Virus record (IMG/VR): IMGVR_UViG_3300000234_000010
Coordinates: 1,600-41,376 of that record
From: a virus
Direction: 5' to 3' (one strand)
Length of the DNA stretch: 39,777 nt
The notes under the pieces are model-generated. The model had not been told where the DNA came from. It ran no database searches and was given only the letters and a program-made list of their open reading frames with translations. The position numbers were made by a program, and so were the translations under genes. Shown here piece after piece: positions 7,621-19,000 of the stretch; position 1 is the stretch's first letter, and each line of letters starts with the position of its first letter.

Positions 7621-9734
7621 TGAAAAAGAAACTATTCGACCCTATTAGTTGGTACATGAAAGGAGCGCTTGGTGAAAAAAGATTCATTGATCGCTTTGTA
7701 CGATACTGGGGAGAAGTTGACATTGGTGGAATAAAAGCACTAGAAGGCAGGTGCTACTATTTGAGCAATGGGTACAGAGCGTATCATTTAAAAGATAGTA
7801 CTACCGCATGTGATTTTAGCAGTGCTCCTGGAGATATGCCACTAAATTGTCATAGAGAAAGAAAGCTATTTGAACATTTAGGTGCTTGGGAAGGTGTCAG
7901 AGATGCTGATAAGAAAGGCATGGATGAAGGTTGGTTATTTATGAATCCTGCTAAAGCAATTGATTTGCAGGATGATAGAGTAGTAGCTAATATGAATGTG
8001 TTTGCTAATCTAATTAAGGATAAAAATAATCGAATTGAGCTGACTATGCTGATACCTAAAGGAGCTAACTTTGTCGATGGCACAGTCTATGAACCTACTG
8101 ACGCTTTAACCATACCGGGAACCAGTAATAAACAGATTGTGGAGGAAGAAGTATTTGCGCTTGATGCAGATGGAAATATTGTCCAAGAAGAATTATTCAT
8201 TACTAATCCGGATGGAAGTAAGAAAAGCTATGAGCCAAAAAGGTATCAAGATAAAAAGGTAATTGAGAAAGTACCATCGTATGTGGAAGCCAAGAACTAC
8301 CTAAGAGCTAACTTTGCTGATATTTGGGCTAACCGAATGGTAATGGGGGAAAGGCTTGATAGAGTATACAAAGATCAGGCAACCGAAAATAAGCTAAAAG
8401 CATTCGATAAAGATCCATTTGAAGAATTACTGGCTAGGCATTCTGTATTCTTATTAGATAATGCAAATGTAAGAATTACTGATATTGGTAATAGAGTATT
8501 GTCGTATGAGGCTCCAGCACCAGTAAATGAGAATGGGTTTGTACGCCCAATATATGAATTCATTGGAGGTGGTTCAGCAATACTTACAGATAATAGTAAT
8601 TTAAGGTATTCATTACCTGCGTATACTATACGAATGGTAATTAAGTTGCCAAATGAATTACCTGTTAGTAGTGGCATAGGTAAACAGATTGGTGATGACT
8701 GCAAAGTTGATTACATGGATTCTTATAGAGATACTGCAGGGGAAGGGCGTAGCTACGAATTGGCTGCATTTAACTTAGATGGAAGATTGAGTGGGTTCCA
8801 TACTAAAAGAAGTTTAAGTACTTACTATTGGACACCAGATTTAACAAATCAAAACGTATTGTCAGATGTGTACAGTAATTGGCAAATGGATATTGACCCT
8901 ACATGGTGGATTGCTGATAGTAATGGATATATGCACTTAAAAACTGAAGTATTAACTACTAATAAATATATTAAGAAAAGAAAGAAAAGAATAGAGCTAA
9001 TTCAATTACTGGTGGATTCTGATTACTCAAAGGAAAAAGGCAATGTATTTGTGCAAATAGCAGTTATATTAGCAGCAATTGCAATCGCAGTAGTATCTGG
9101 TGGTACATTGACAGCGGCAGCAGGACTCGCAATGATGGGTGCTGTGGCAGCATCAATAGGTATATTTAGTTTAGTATTATCATTAGCCGCATTTGCGTTA
9201 GACGCATTAGGTATGTATGGTGATGCTGCTTGGATTAATAAATTCAACAAAACTATTCAGCCATTAGTTATAGTAGCAAGCTTGTTTGTAGCTGTAAAAG
9301 GAATACTGGTAATGCTTGAAAAAGGATTAATGACTGTAGCTACAATGTCAGTAGAGCAATTAACAAATAACTTGATAGATTGGGTTAAAGATAAATTTAT
9401 TAACATTAGTTTTGGTGATGTAGTAAAAATATTGAATAAGGGTATGGATATGTACTCTAGTAATCAGTTAAAGTCGATGCAGGAGTCGGTTAATGCAAAG
9501 CAAGCTGAATATGAAAAAACTATGCAGACTAAAGAGAGTAGTAAGTATAATGATTTAAACAAAGAGATAGCTAATATGATGATGAATCCATTAGCTATGC
9601 TGGGAAGTGATTATGTGTATGATACTCCATATGAACCAATTTATAGCGAATATCATAGTGGGTGTTCATGTCGAACGACAGTATTGGCATTGATGAATGA
9701 TGGTGCTAGAACTTACGTTGAAAATATAGTATAA
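7620..9734 (+). CDS. Large tail/ejection protein with a hydrophobic segment
   Basis: A 704-residue virion protein. Residues 1-470 look like a folded, beta-containing region with many aromatic residues (for example DIDPTWWIADSNGYMHL at about 435). Residues about 475-565 form a very hydrophobic Ala/Ile/Val/Leu-rich stretch long enough for three or four membrane-spanning helices (starting FVQIAVILAAIAIAVVSGG). Residues about 600-650 are a coiled coil. Such a segment in a podophage virion protein fits a component that inserts into the host envelope during DNA ejection; that role is inferred. It starts in a TAATG junction. The C-terminus contains SGCSCRTT, three nearby polar or cysteine residues that could bind metal. 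Confidence 0.6.
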   Translation: MKKKLFDPISWYMKGALGEKRFIDRFVRYWGEVDIGGIKALEGRCYYLSNGYRAYHLKDSTTACDFSSAPGDMPLNCHRERKLFEHLGAWEGVRDADKKGMDEGWLFMNPAKAIDLQDDRVVANMNVFANLIKDKNNRIELTMLIPKGANFVDGTVYEPTDALTIPGTSNKQIVEEEVFALDADGNIVQEELFITNPDGSKKSYEPKRYQDKKVIEKVPSYVEAKNYLRANFADIWANRMVMGERLDRVYKDQATENKLKAFDKDPFEELLARHSVFLLDNANVRITDIGNRVLSYEAPAPVNENGFVRPIYEFIGGGSAILTDNSNLRYSLPAYTIRMVIKLPNELPVSSGIGKQIGDDCKVDYMDSYRDTAGEGRSYELAAFNLDGRLSGFHTKRSLSTYYWTPDLTNQNVLSDVYSNWQMDIDPTWWIADSNGYMHLKTEVLTTNKYIKKRKKRIELIQLLVDSDYSKEKGNVFVQIAVILAAIAIAVVSGGTLTAAAGLAMMGAVAASIGIFSLVLSLAAFALDALGMYGDAAWINKFNKTIQPLVIVASLFVAVKGILVMLEKGLMTVATMSVEQLTNNLIDWVKDKFINISFGDVVKILNKGMDMYSSNQLKSMQESVNAKQAEYEKTMQTKESSKYNDLNKEIANMMMNPLAMLGSDYVYDTPYEPIYSEYHSGCSCRTTVLALMNDGARTYVENIV

Positions 9735-9771
9735 TAGTTATTAATTGAAATAATAAATAGAGAATACAAAT

Positions 9772-10236
9772 ATGAGTTACGGTGATGATGATGGACTTTT
9801 AGATGTCAATAGCTTAATTAGATCAAAAAAAGGCGGTGCAGGACTAGGAAATTTCTTTGCCAATAGCGGACAAACTACAGGCAAACTAGCAGACATAGCT
9901 GCCGATGACGCAAACGTATTTGGCGGTAACTCAAGTGATTATTTAAGTGCTATGAGGCTAAGTGGGACAAAACCTACAGAAATGTCAGGGTTAGATAAAC
10001 TATTCGGTACTGATAACGGTAGAGCTATGGTGAATGCTGGATTAGGAGTTGGTCAATTAGGTCTGGGGTTAGCTAGTTACCTAAGTAATGCTAAGATGCT
10101 AAAGAAGCAAGGCGCATTGATGGATCAGCAATTAGCTAATAATACTAAAGAAATGGCTAGACGAGATGGCGCATTAAGTGCGTTTGACAAAGGCGTGAAT
10201 GACTACAGAAATAACAATGGTGCTGTAGTAGCATAA
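9772..10236 (+). CDS. Small internal virion-like protein
   Basis: A 154-residue protein with a Gly/Asp-rich, probably flexible N-terminus (about 1-75), then a short Gly/Ala/Leu-rich amphipathic segment (AMVNAGLGVGQLGLGLASYL, about 85-105), then a helical basic tail. A glycine-zipper-like helix followed by a helical tail is reminiscent of T7 gp14-type internal proteins, but I find no diagnostic motif. A 37-nt AT-rich gap separates it from the preceding gene; the ribosome binding site is weak (AGAGAA). It lies between the tail gene and the long coiled-coil gene. Confidence 0.55.
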   Translation: MSYGDDDGLLDVNSLIRSKKGGAGLGNFFANSGQTTGKLADIAADDANVFGGNSSDYLSAMRLSGTKPTEMSGLDKLFGTDNGRAMVNAGLGVGQLGLGLASYLSNAKMLKKQGALMDQQLANNTKEMARRDGALSAFDKGVNDYRNNNGAVVA

Positions 10237-10253
10237 CTAATAAGGTAGCGCAA

Positions 10254-12059
10254 ATGGCAGGTTCAAGATTAGATTTTAGTACTGGTGCGATAATTAATCC
10301 ATTCTCACAAACGCAGAGTGCGTTGGAGAGTATTAGTAATACTATTGGTAGTATATCAAAGCAATATTTAGATAAGCAGCAACACGAAGAGCGTATGGCT
10401 GAAAGTAAAGCTGCACGAGAAGAATCTAATAATAGATTTGCTCAAGAGATGGCTGCGAATAGAGACAAGTTTGAGTATAGTAAAAGTCAAGATGCTATTG
10501 CCGCTGGCAGACAAAAAGTATTAGATGATAGAGCTAACACGGCACGAGACGCATTAAGCGAAATTGGTACTCGGATGACTGAAGCAGCGGCTAAAGCTAC
10601 AATAGCTGCTGTACCAGAAAAAGCTAAAGAAGTAGCTGACATTCATAGTGGTATACTAAGAGATACGTTTGCTACCAAGCAAAAATTGTATGAGGATGGT
10701 GGGGATAAAGCTAATGCAGCTCGTATGCGAGATACCCTAAAGGCATTTGATACATTAGGGTTAGAGAAGCAACAAGAAACTAATTTAGCCAACAATCCAA
10801 CTGAGTTGGTTAATAGTTTAGCTAAAAGCTCAATTGATAGTGATAAATTGAAAGGGGAGCTATACCAATATTTAATTAGTAAAGGTGCTAAAGGTTCTGA
10901 TGCAATAGAAGCTATTAATTTATATGATCGTGCTTCAGGCGCAGTAACTCCTGAAGAAAGAATTGCTATTAGAAAAAATGAATTAGATACGAGTAAAGCA
11001 CTTCGAGAAGCTGGTATTGCATTAGGTGATATAGGACCTCAAAGATATGGTACTAGTAATCAAAAAAACGCTGGTAGTGGCGGAGTTGTAGAAAATTTGC
11101 ACTCTGGATGGACTGGAACTAATAGCGGTGATAAAGCGTTATATAATGATACTATGGAAAAAGTTAGACTCGATAACCCAAACGCAACACCGGAACAGAT
11201 TAAAGGAGCTGTCGATAGAGCTGTGCAGGCTAATTCGAGGCAGTATGGTGAAGGAGATTGGCGAATAACCGCTAGCCCTGAAAATTTGTTAGCAAGCAGT
11301 CAGCAGTACATAGTTACTGGTACTAGCAACAATGGATTAGCCCCAGAACAAAAAGAAAGACAAAAAAGAGCTGAGGAATTAATTGAGCAGTCAGTAAAAG
11401 GACTACGCGCTAGTACTGTAGGATTGACTAAAGATCAAAAAGCTGAAGTTGAAAAAGGGTTACTAGTTGAAAAATTATTAGAGCAATTTCCGTCAGGAAT
11501 AGATGTATTAAACGCTGATCTAAAAAGCAATACAGAATTACCTGCTATGATTAAAGAAGAAGAAGAAGAAAAAAATCAAAGCAAAGGAGATATAAACACT
11601 GTTACTGGTAGTAATTTAGTAAAAAAATTTATAGAAACTGATAAAGTACAGCCTGAACAAGTTAAAGCGTATACTGATGAGCTTATAAAAAAAGGAGCTG
11701 ATCCAAAAGTGGCAGCAGCCACAGCAGAAAACGCAATAAAAAATAATAATGTAAATTCTTTACTAGCACTAAATCCGGAGTATAAAAATACTAGTTGGTT
11801 AGATAGGTTAATCATGAAATCTAACATGGAGTCTAAGAGGGCTGAAACTTTAGTACAAGCTCGTAATAATGGTGCTGATAATGAAGTAGCGTGGGAATTA
11901 GCAGTTAAAGACCCTGCAGTAATAACTTTGACTAATAAACTAAACAAAGCTAAAGAGATGGCAGATGAAGCAAATTTCGTGAGAAGTTTACAAAACATGC
12001 CCTCTGATGTTACTAGAGAATTATTACTTGGAAGATCAAATACGGAAAATAAGAAATGA
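10254..12059 (+). CDS. Internal virion protein, helical and coiled-coil rich
   Basis: A 601-residue, strongly helical protein with high Lys/Glu/Ala/Asn content and no recognised enzymatic motif. Residues about 35-150 are a long charged coiled coil (EERMAESKAAREESNNRF and following). Residues about 415-530 hold another helical region with an EEEEEK stretch. It overlaps the transglycosylase gene by 4 nt (ATGA), so the pair is probably made together; in T7- and N4-like phages large helical internal proteins accompany a peptidoglycan-cutting enzyme in the ejected complex. The ATG follows AATAAGGTAGCGCAA (AAGG site). Confidence 0.6.
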   Translation: MAGSRLDFSTGAIINPFSQTQSALESISNTIGSISKQYLDKQQHEERMAESKAAREESNNRFAQEMAANRDKFEYSKSQDAIAAGRQKVLDDRANTARDALSEIGTRMTEAAAKATIAAVPEKAKEVADIHSGILRDTFATKQKLYEDGGDKANAARMRDTLKAFDTLGLEKQQETNLANNPTELVNSLAKSSIDSDKLKGELYQYLISKGAKGSDAIEAINLYDRASGAVTPEERIAIRKNELDTSKALREAGIALGDIGPQRYGTSNQKNAGSGGVVENLHSGWTGTNSGDKALYNDTMEKVRLDNPNATPEQIKGAVDRAVQANSRQYGEGDWRITASPENLLASSQQYIVTGTSNNGLAPEQKERQKRAEELIEQSVKGLRASTVGLTKDQKAEVEKGLLVEKLLEQFPSGIDVLNADLKSNTELPAMIKEEEEEKNQSKGDINTVTGSNLVKKFIETDKVQPEQVKAYTDELIKKGADPKVAAATAENAIKNNNVNSLLALNPEYKNTSWLDRLIMKSNMESKRAETLVQARNNGADNEVAWELAVKDPAVITLTNKLNKAKEMADEANFVRSLQNMPSDVTRELLLGRSNTENKK

Positions 12060-12961
12060 CAGGTTATAATGCACAGCATGAAGGTAGCGTAAGGAATTAT
12101 GCTAATTTGCTTGGGATAAGTCCGGCATTAGCATTGAATGTTATGCGGATGGAAAGTAGAGGCGATGCTACTGCTCAACCAATAGGAAAAAATGGCAAAC
12201 CATTATCCAGTGCTCATGGATTGTTTCAGATGCTTGACCCAACTTGGAAAGAGCAAGGTGGTACTGCAGCTAATAGAAATGACCCAGAGACTCAAGCAAG
12301 GCTAGGTGTGCAATACCTAACTAAGAGTAGAGACTACCTGAAGAAGAACTTAGGTAGAGATGTACAAGACTATGAAGTGTACATGGGGCATCTGTTAGGA
12401 CCTCATGGAGCTAAGACGTTACTAAGTGCTGACCCGAATGGTAAATTATCGGATACGGTTAGTAAGTTCAGTAAAAATCCGAATGCGGTGATATTAAATA
12501 ACGGCATGAATGCTGATATGACTAATGCCCAAGCTGCCCAGTTTTGGAGTCAGCGGTATGATAAAGTGGCAGGTGGTCGTCCGGCTAGAATACCCGAAAC
12601 TACTGCATTAGCTCCAAAACCAATACCACAAACTCCGGTAGTACAGCCTACACCACAAGCTCAAGCAGTGCCACAGAATGTGATTGAGGTTGCTCAAGCT
12701 AGTGCTGCTCCAGTATTGCCAAGTAGTAATGGGTTGGCTGCTTCATTAGTTAATGAAAGACAATCGATAGTAGATAAAAAAGCACTGCAAGATGCGTATC
12801 TGAGTGGTAAAGAAGCTGCTGAAGAAAAAGTACAGGATACTAGCCCGATTAATATGGATGGGTTAGCTAAGTCACTAAGTTACATGAAAGATTATAGTGA
12901 GTATGCTACTCCAACTAATATTGGTAAGGCTAAAGGCAATAGTCGATTAAAATTTAACTAG
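12056..12961 (+). CDS. Virion lytic transglycosylase (SLT domain)
   Basis: A 301-residue enzyme that should cleave the glycan strand of peptidoglycan, letting the ejection apparatus pass the cell wall. Residues about 10-130 form a goose-type/SLT lysozyme fold: LNVMRMESRGDATAQ contains the catalytic glutamate (E in MESRGD), and SSAHGLFQMLDPTW is the conserved 'GLfQ' segment. A tyrosine-containing helix VQDYEVYMGHLLGPHG follows. The remaining 130 residues are a Pro/Gln/Ala-rich linker and a helical tail, probably for anchoring in the virion. There is no signal peptide, fitting a particle-borne enzyme rather than a lysis endolysin. The start overlaps the coiled-coil gene by 4 nt. Confidence 0.85.
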   Translation: MTGYNAQHEGSVRNYANLLGISPALALNVMRMESRGDATAQPIGKNGKPLSSAHGLFQMLDPTWKEQGGTAANRNDPETQARLGVQYLTKSRDYLKKNLGRDVQDYEVYMGHLLGPHGAKTLLSADPNGKLSDTVSKFSKNPNAVILNNGMNADMTNAQAAQFWSQRYDKVAGGRPARIPETTALAPKPIPQTPVVQPTPQAQAVPQNVIEVAQASAAPVLPSSNGLAASLVNERQSIVDKKALQDAYLSGKEAAEEKVQDTSPINMDGLAKSLSYMKDYSEYATPTNIGKAKGNSRLKFN

Positions 12962-13016
12962 AGAAGTTAGTGGGATGTACCCTCAGCATAAAGAGAACTA
13001 TACAGAGTAAATAACC

Positions 13017-13045
13017 TTTCACTAAAATCAAAAATTTGGTATAAT
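13017..13045 (+). promoter_or_regulatory. Sigma70-type promoter upstream of the giant virion genes
   Basis: TTTCAC (13017-13022), 17-nt spacer and a perfect TATAAT (13040-13045), 34 nt before the ATG of the 2344-residue protein and within the only sizeable gap (118 nt) of this part of the virion block. It would give the three large genes 13080-26850 their own transcript. Confidence 0.65.
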
Positions 13046-13079
13046 TAGTTAATTATACTGATTAGAGATACCTACACCA

Positions 13080-16000
13080 ATGGCATTAGAATACGCAACA
13101 GCAGCAGAAGTATTTACCAGTTCTGGGCAAGCATCAATAGCAGAAGAAAAACATAAGCTATTAGAAGCAAACAAAGCTGAGAAAGAAAGTAGAATTGGTA
13201 GTAGAAATGTTAAGAATGGAGCTAATCTCGATGATTCAGTAACTGTGCTGGAAGACGGTACGGTTGAATCGAATAAAAATAAGATGTGGAATAAAATGTC
13301 AAGCGCTGAATATCAGTCAACGTTTGGTGTTGGTGTGCGTGATTATCATTTGATACCTGATGAGAAAGGTGGGTTGAAGTATGCCAATAGTGGTGAACAC
13401 TATGATGGTAAAACTGAATATGCTTATATGGGCTATGGTAAAGAAAGTCCAGACGTATTCAAGTTTGGTATCGCTAGAGGTGATAAGCCGGTAGAAGCTA
13501 GATATGATCCGGCTAGGGGTGGATGGGCTAGTGGACCAGAAGGAATAGATAATACTAATATGCAAGGGTTCTTGTTACCTGCGCAAGTAGCAATAACATT
13601 GGAAGCATTAGGTCATGGTAGACAAGAAGCGTTAGATAATAGAGCAGCTAAATCTGGAGACCCTACTGGTAAAAGTAGATTTGGTAGTGGTTACACAGAA
13701 TACTACAATAAGGATAGCGGGTTTTTTGGTGACAGTAGAGATGATGCACAAGTTGATCAAAATGCGATTGCTGCTACGCTGAAAGGATATATTGCACAAG
13801 CCCAAGAAATTAATCCGAGAATGGGTATCGTAGATAAGCAAGCTTACTATGATAAGCTGCAAGAAATACAAAAAGCAAAAGAAGCTCAGAATATGGGCTT
13901 GGTTGATAGAGTAGCTAATACGGCTAAAGGATTTGCTAAAGGGGTAGTACAGAACTTAGTAGTTGATACTGCAGATATGGCAGGAGAGATTCTCGATAGA
14001 ACTACTGACGGAGCTGTTGGTTGGGACTTGGGAGATCGTCAGAAAAAGTCTCGTGATGTAAGTAATTGGTTGGGTTATAACGAAAAAGTAGCTGAACAAG
14101 CTATGGAGATAGTGCATAAAGAAGTAGGTAGTGCTTTTGATGCAGCGTTCGATGATAAGAAAGATGTTGATTGGGCTGGCGTTAGAAAAGGCTTAAAGGC
14201 AGCATTTACGAGTCCGGAAAGCATTGCTGAATCGTTAGGTTATGTGGCTTCTATGCTGGTAGGATTTGGCAAGACTGCCGCATCAAAAGCTGCGGGCATG
14301 GCTATGGCTGCTGATAAGTTAACAGAAGCAGCTACGGTAGCTAATGCAGCAGGTAAGGCGGAAGAAGTAGCTAAGATTAGTGGGGACTTGGCTAAGGTTA
14401 CACAGCAGCAAAAAATATTTACTAAACAGGCTAACATTGGTACTGCGATTGGGGTGGTTGGTGTAACTAACATATCAGCAGGTGAGGTGAATGACCAGAT
14501 AGATGAATATAAGAAAAATAATAATGGTGAATCTCCGGCTACTGGTGAGATATTATTTAGGATGATGCCGATTGCTGTAGCTAGCTCATACTTGGATAGA
14601 ATGGCATTAGATGCAACATTATCAGGTGGTAAGCAAGCTATTAAGGCAGTGACAGAAGGGCTGCCAGTCGGTGATAAGAAAATGCTTTTGGCAAAAGGTA
14701 TTATGGGTGCTGCTTCATTAGCTAAGGCTGGTAGTATTGAGGCTGGTCAAGAATATGTGCAGACAATGGCAGAGATATTCAACGAACAGTATGATACTGC
14801 TAAATGGGGTACTAATATTGGTAACATAGTTACTAATAGGGATAACATCGTAGAATCATTGACAGGTGCTACAATGGGCTTTGCAATGGGTACTCAGTTG
14901 AGAGGGGCAGCGATGGTAGCTCATAATGCTGGTCCAGTGCTGGGTGCTGTTGGGAGTGGTTTAGGTGCAATGACAGACGCTATCGGCGATGCTATGCCTG
15001 TTTCAAATGAGGTAAGAGACGCAGTAGCGAGTGAAGCAGAAACAGAGAAGGTAGCTGAAGCTAGCAGTATTAAGGATAGTACATTAGTTACTGCATATAA
15101 TAGGTTTAGGGGTAGCGTCGATTCACAGATTGTGGCAATGAAAATAGCACATGCTGGCTTAGATCCTAGCAAGGCAACTGCAGAGGATATTGCAGGTATT
15201 CGTAATGATCCTCAACACGCTGAACATGTATCGACAGGGATCATTAATTCACTGCTACAAAGAGAAGGTAGATCCGATAATCCAGATATGGGAGTAACTA
15301 ATCTGTTGAAGGGTATGGAGGCTAGTGGTGATACTAAAACTGCTGCTGCGCTGAGAGATGGTATATCCAAGTTACGTGGGTTGAGTATCGAAGAAACCAA
15401 AAAAATATATGGTAGTGATAGGGATTTCTTAGACTTGATGTACAGTATGGGTAGTAATAACCAGACACTATCAGATGATGATATTAGTGGTATGGTTGCT
15501 AATGCTAAACAGGTTTACGGGGATACAATTACCGAAGAGAAAGTAAAAGAATTACTTGAAGCCAGTAAGGTCGAGAACATAATTTATGATCGTCTTGGGT
15601 ATACAGGTAAGTCTCAAGGGGAAGTTGGTCAGGACGTTATTGGTGGTAAGAGTTCAAAGTATAAAGGATTCCAAATACACTATAGAGAAGCTGTCACTGC
15701 TAGGGCATTAGGCGATACTAAAGCTGCTGAAAAAGCTACTACCGCACTACAAAATTTAATTAATAATCAAAATAATAAATATACAGCAATAAATACTCAA
15801 GTTGAGAAGTTGACTGAGAAATTTAATAATGAGGTAAATGCACTAATACCCGGCTTGACGCAAAAAGCTATAAATAATGGTAGTACATTAAGTGTTCAAG
15901 ATGCAGAAGCAGAAGCTCGCACAATTGTAGCTGGAAGGGGGGCTTGGGATAATACAGCTACCACTAAAGTAGCGTACCCCGGAGATCCAAAACATAGCTT

Positions 16001-19000
16001 TGCTATTAAGCATAGTGATATTGCTACTGGAAATGTGTTTGGCGTTAATGGCTTCCTCAAAACTGTGCTAAAAGAAGCAACAATAGGTAAGGAGTTATTA
16101 GAAGCGTATGCCACAGGGATTACTGCTGCCGATATGAGCAGTACTAGCGAGACAGTTAATCCAACTACAGTTAATCCAACTACAGTTAATCCAACTACAG
16201 TTAATCCAACTACAGTGGTAGAACCAGTAGCTCAAGAATATGATACTGAAGAAGAGCAAGAACAGAATGTATATCAGCAAGAGCTGGATGAAACTGGTTT
16301 TGATGAAGATACTCGTTTTGGTATGACTGATGAAGAATTGGCAAGCCTTGCAGGACAGGATAGGGGTGGTAGTACTGATTCTGATGAAGAAGCTTCTGCT
16401 ATTAATACAGCTATTGCAGATAGGAATAAAAAGTTTACAGAAAATCGTAATATAATCAAGCAAATGCAAAAAGATCATAGAGAGCTTGAGAAGAACTATA
16501 GAGGAGTAGTGACTGACGTTATAGCTTCTACGGGAGAGAGAGGAGCTACGTCATCTGATAAATTATTAGAACTGCTTACAGTTAAGATTAGTAAGTTTGT
16601 AGATGTGGTGCGAACAGAGCAGGCAAGTAATAAAGATAAATTACCAGGAGTAGAAAAGCTACTGAAGACTGCAGTAGCACTCAAAGGCACAACTACAGAA
16701 TCAATTGATGATTTTAACGATGCTCTTGCTGGTATTAAGGTTATAGGTGAAAAAGTTGAAGCACATAAGGTATTTGCTGATAAAATAGCGAGTATTAGGG
16801 AGGGCTATACTACGCTACTTAATGCAGAGTTAGCTAGAACTACAGGACAAAAAAACATTGAAAAAGATTATGAAGAACTAACTAAAAAAATACTATTAGG
16901 TAACAGTAGAATTGAGTATTATCTTTACGGAGAGGGTTCGGCAGATATAACTGGGGTGTTTAAGTTTAATCCTACTCCTTTGAACATAATTGATTATACG
17001 AAGGTAAAATTGACTGATAATGAAAGCAAAATAATTAATGAAACTGTTGATGCTTTGCATAGGATAAAGGGTTGGGCTAATGATAAAGCTAGTACTAATA
17101 TCTCTGATGAACGAGCACGCCATAATAATCCAGCATTAAATTTCTTGGGTAGTAATATGTCAGAAAATGTGGCTGTGGCGTTACGTACTGCCGTGGATAG
17201 TTACATATCTAATAATTATACGGAACTGACTACTGCCCCAGAAGATAATAATGAATTATTTACTATGGCTGGTGCTCAGTCAATGTCACATATGTCATCA
17301 AAAGTAATTGATCTATTTGCTAAGGGTGGTAAACAAGCTTCTATAGTAGCTCATGATATTGGAAAAGAGGTTATGCAGTTGCTGGGTATCACGGCACAAA
17401 AAAATAGTTCGACAATACAGGAAAATGCGTTGAGTACCTCATTCGGGTTACTGGGAGTAGCCTTGATGTCAGAGTTAGGTTACATAAAGAGCTTGAAAAC
17501 GGAAAAAGGTGCTACAGGTATATATAGGATAGCCCCTGATGGGCTAGAGGTCGGCAAGTTTAATACGGTTAAAAATGGAGTATTTATTAGAGATGATTTT
17601 GGTTTAGCTGAGTTAGGTGCTATTAGAGAAAATATTAAAACTATGAGTGCTTTAAGTCCAGAAGGTGAAAGTAATGCAATGCCATCTTTTGAACCTATTG
17701 AAGACAAGAGGATAAAGATACGCAGAGAAGACTTTATGGATGTGCCAGAGAGTCACCAAAAAGCTGTGAAGAAGTTAAATAATGTAGGATTTAATTTACA
17801 TCAAGGCGGTATGGAAATGCTGGCTAGGGTTTATGGAGATAATTGGTATGAGAATAAGGCACTACAAAGTATAGTAGGAATGCCTGAAAAAGAAGATGCG
17901 GATGCAGACATATTCAAAAGTGCCACTAGAAGAGCGTCAGACGCTGGTAAAGAGCGTCAAGTACTGGATACGTTAAATGGTCTTAAGTTGCTACAAGAAG
18001 CTGCTACAGAGGCTAAGAAGCCGTTCTACTACGAGTGGTTTATTGGTAGGAATTTGCGACTCCATATTAAGAATACTATTGGTAATATGCAAGCTGATAG
18101 TAAGTTGGTTAGGTGGTTAGTACAGCCAGCAGATGGTTCTTGGAGTACTACAGTATCTAAGGTAGATGTAGATGGGTTTGAAGGCAAGGGTGGAAATAAA
18201 GCAATTGAGAATATGCTATTTGGTATAGTGCAAGCTTTGGATGGGATTAGCGAAATACCGAGTACTGAAAAAGATAAATATGAAGTAGTTATTGCAAAAG
18301 CTAAGGAATTGTTGCAGATACCAGTAGATGAACTAATTGTGATGGTTCAAGAGAGTAAGAAGCTTAAACATCCGGGACATGCTGCAGTAGCACTACATCA
18401 GATAAAGGCTTACCAAGAGGCTGTGGATACGTTTGAGGCATCAATTCCTAGAGAAGTTGATGGTAAAACTAATGGGTTTGCCCACAAGATATTGCAGTTC
18501 CCTATAATAAAGCTAGAAGAATTATTAGGGTTTCTACGAGCAGTAGGGATTATTACAAGTGAAGAAGAACTGAATGGTGTTCCTGTTGATAGTATTACTG
18601 ACGTAATTTCTGAAAATAAGTACGGAGACGTTTACCAAAAATTAGGGTTTAATTTTTATAACAAGTATGTAGCTACTTTAAAAAGTATAGACATGACACC
18701 CAAGGATATTAAAAATTTGGTTGGAGGAGCATTTGATTTTAGTGACCCATTAGCTTTAGAAACAAGTGTAAAAGGTGCATTGCGTCAGTTGCCAAAAGAG
18801 GCGGCTACTGAAGTTAACTATTCATCCAATATAGGAACAGCGGCATCGAAAAGAGGTTCGCAGTTTGCTGATATGCTAATGGATAAGATAGCAAGTGCTA
18901 ATGACGATGAACTATCGGATACGATGACCTCAATAATAAGATTAGCTGCAAAGTTAGTTCTAAAAGGTATGGGAAGTACAGAATTGGCTACTAAAACTAC

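Noticed and set aside
16152-16216. CRISPR-like repeat array
   Set aside because: Units are contiguous 15-mers with no spacers and lie in frame inside a gene.
16098-16478. - strand open frame with CSWIN repeats
   Set aside because: Shadow of the VNPTT tandem repeat on the coding strand.
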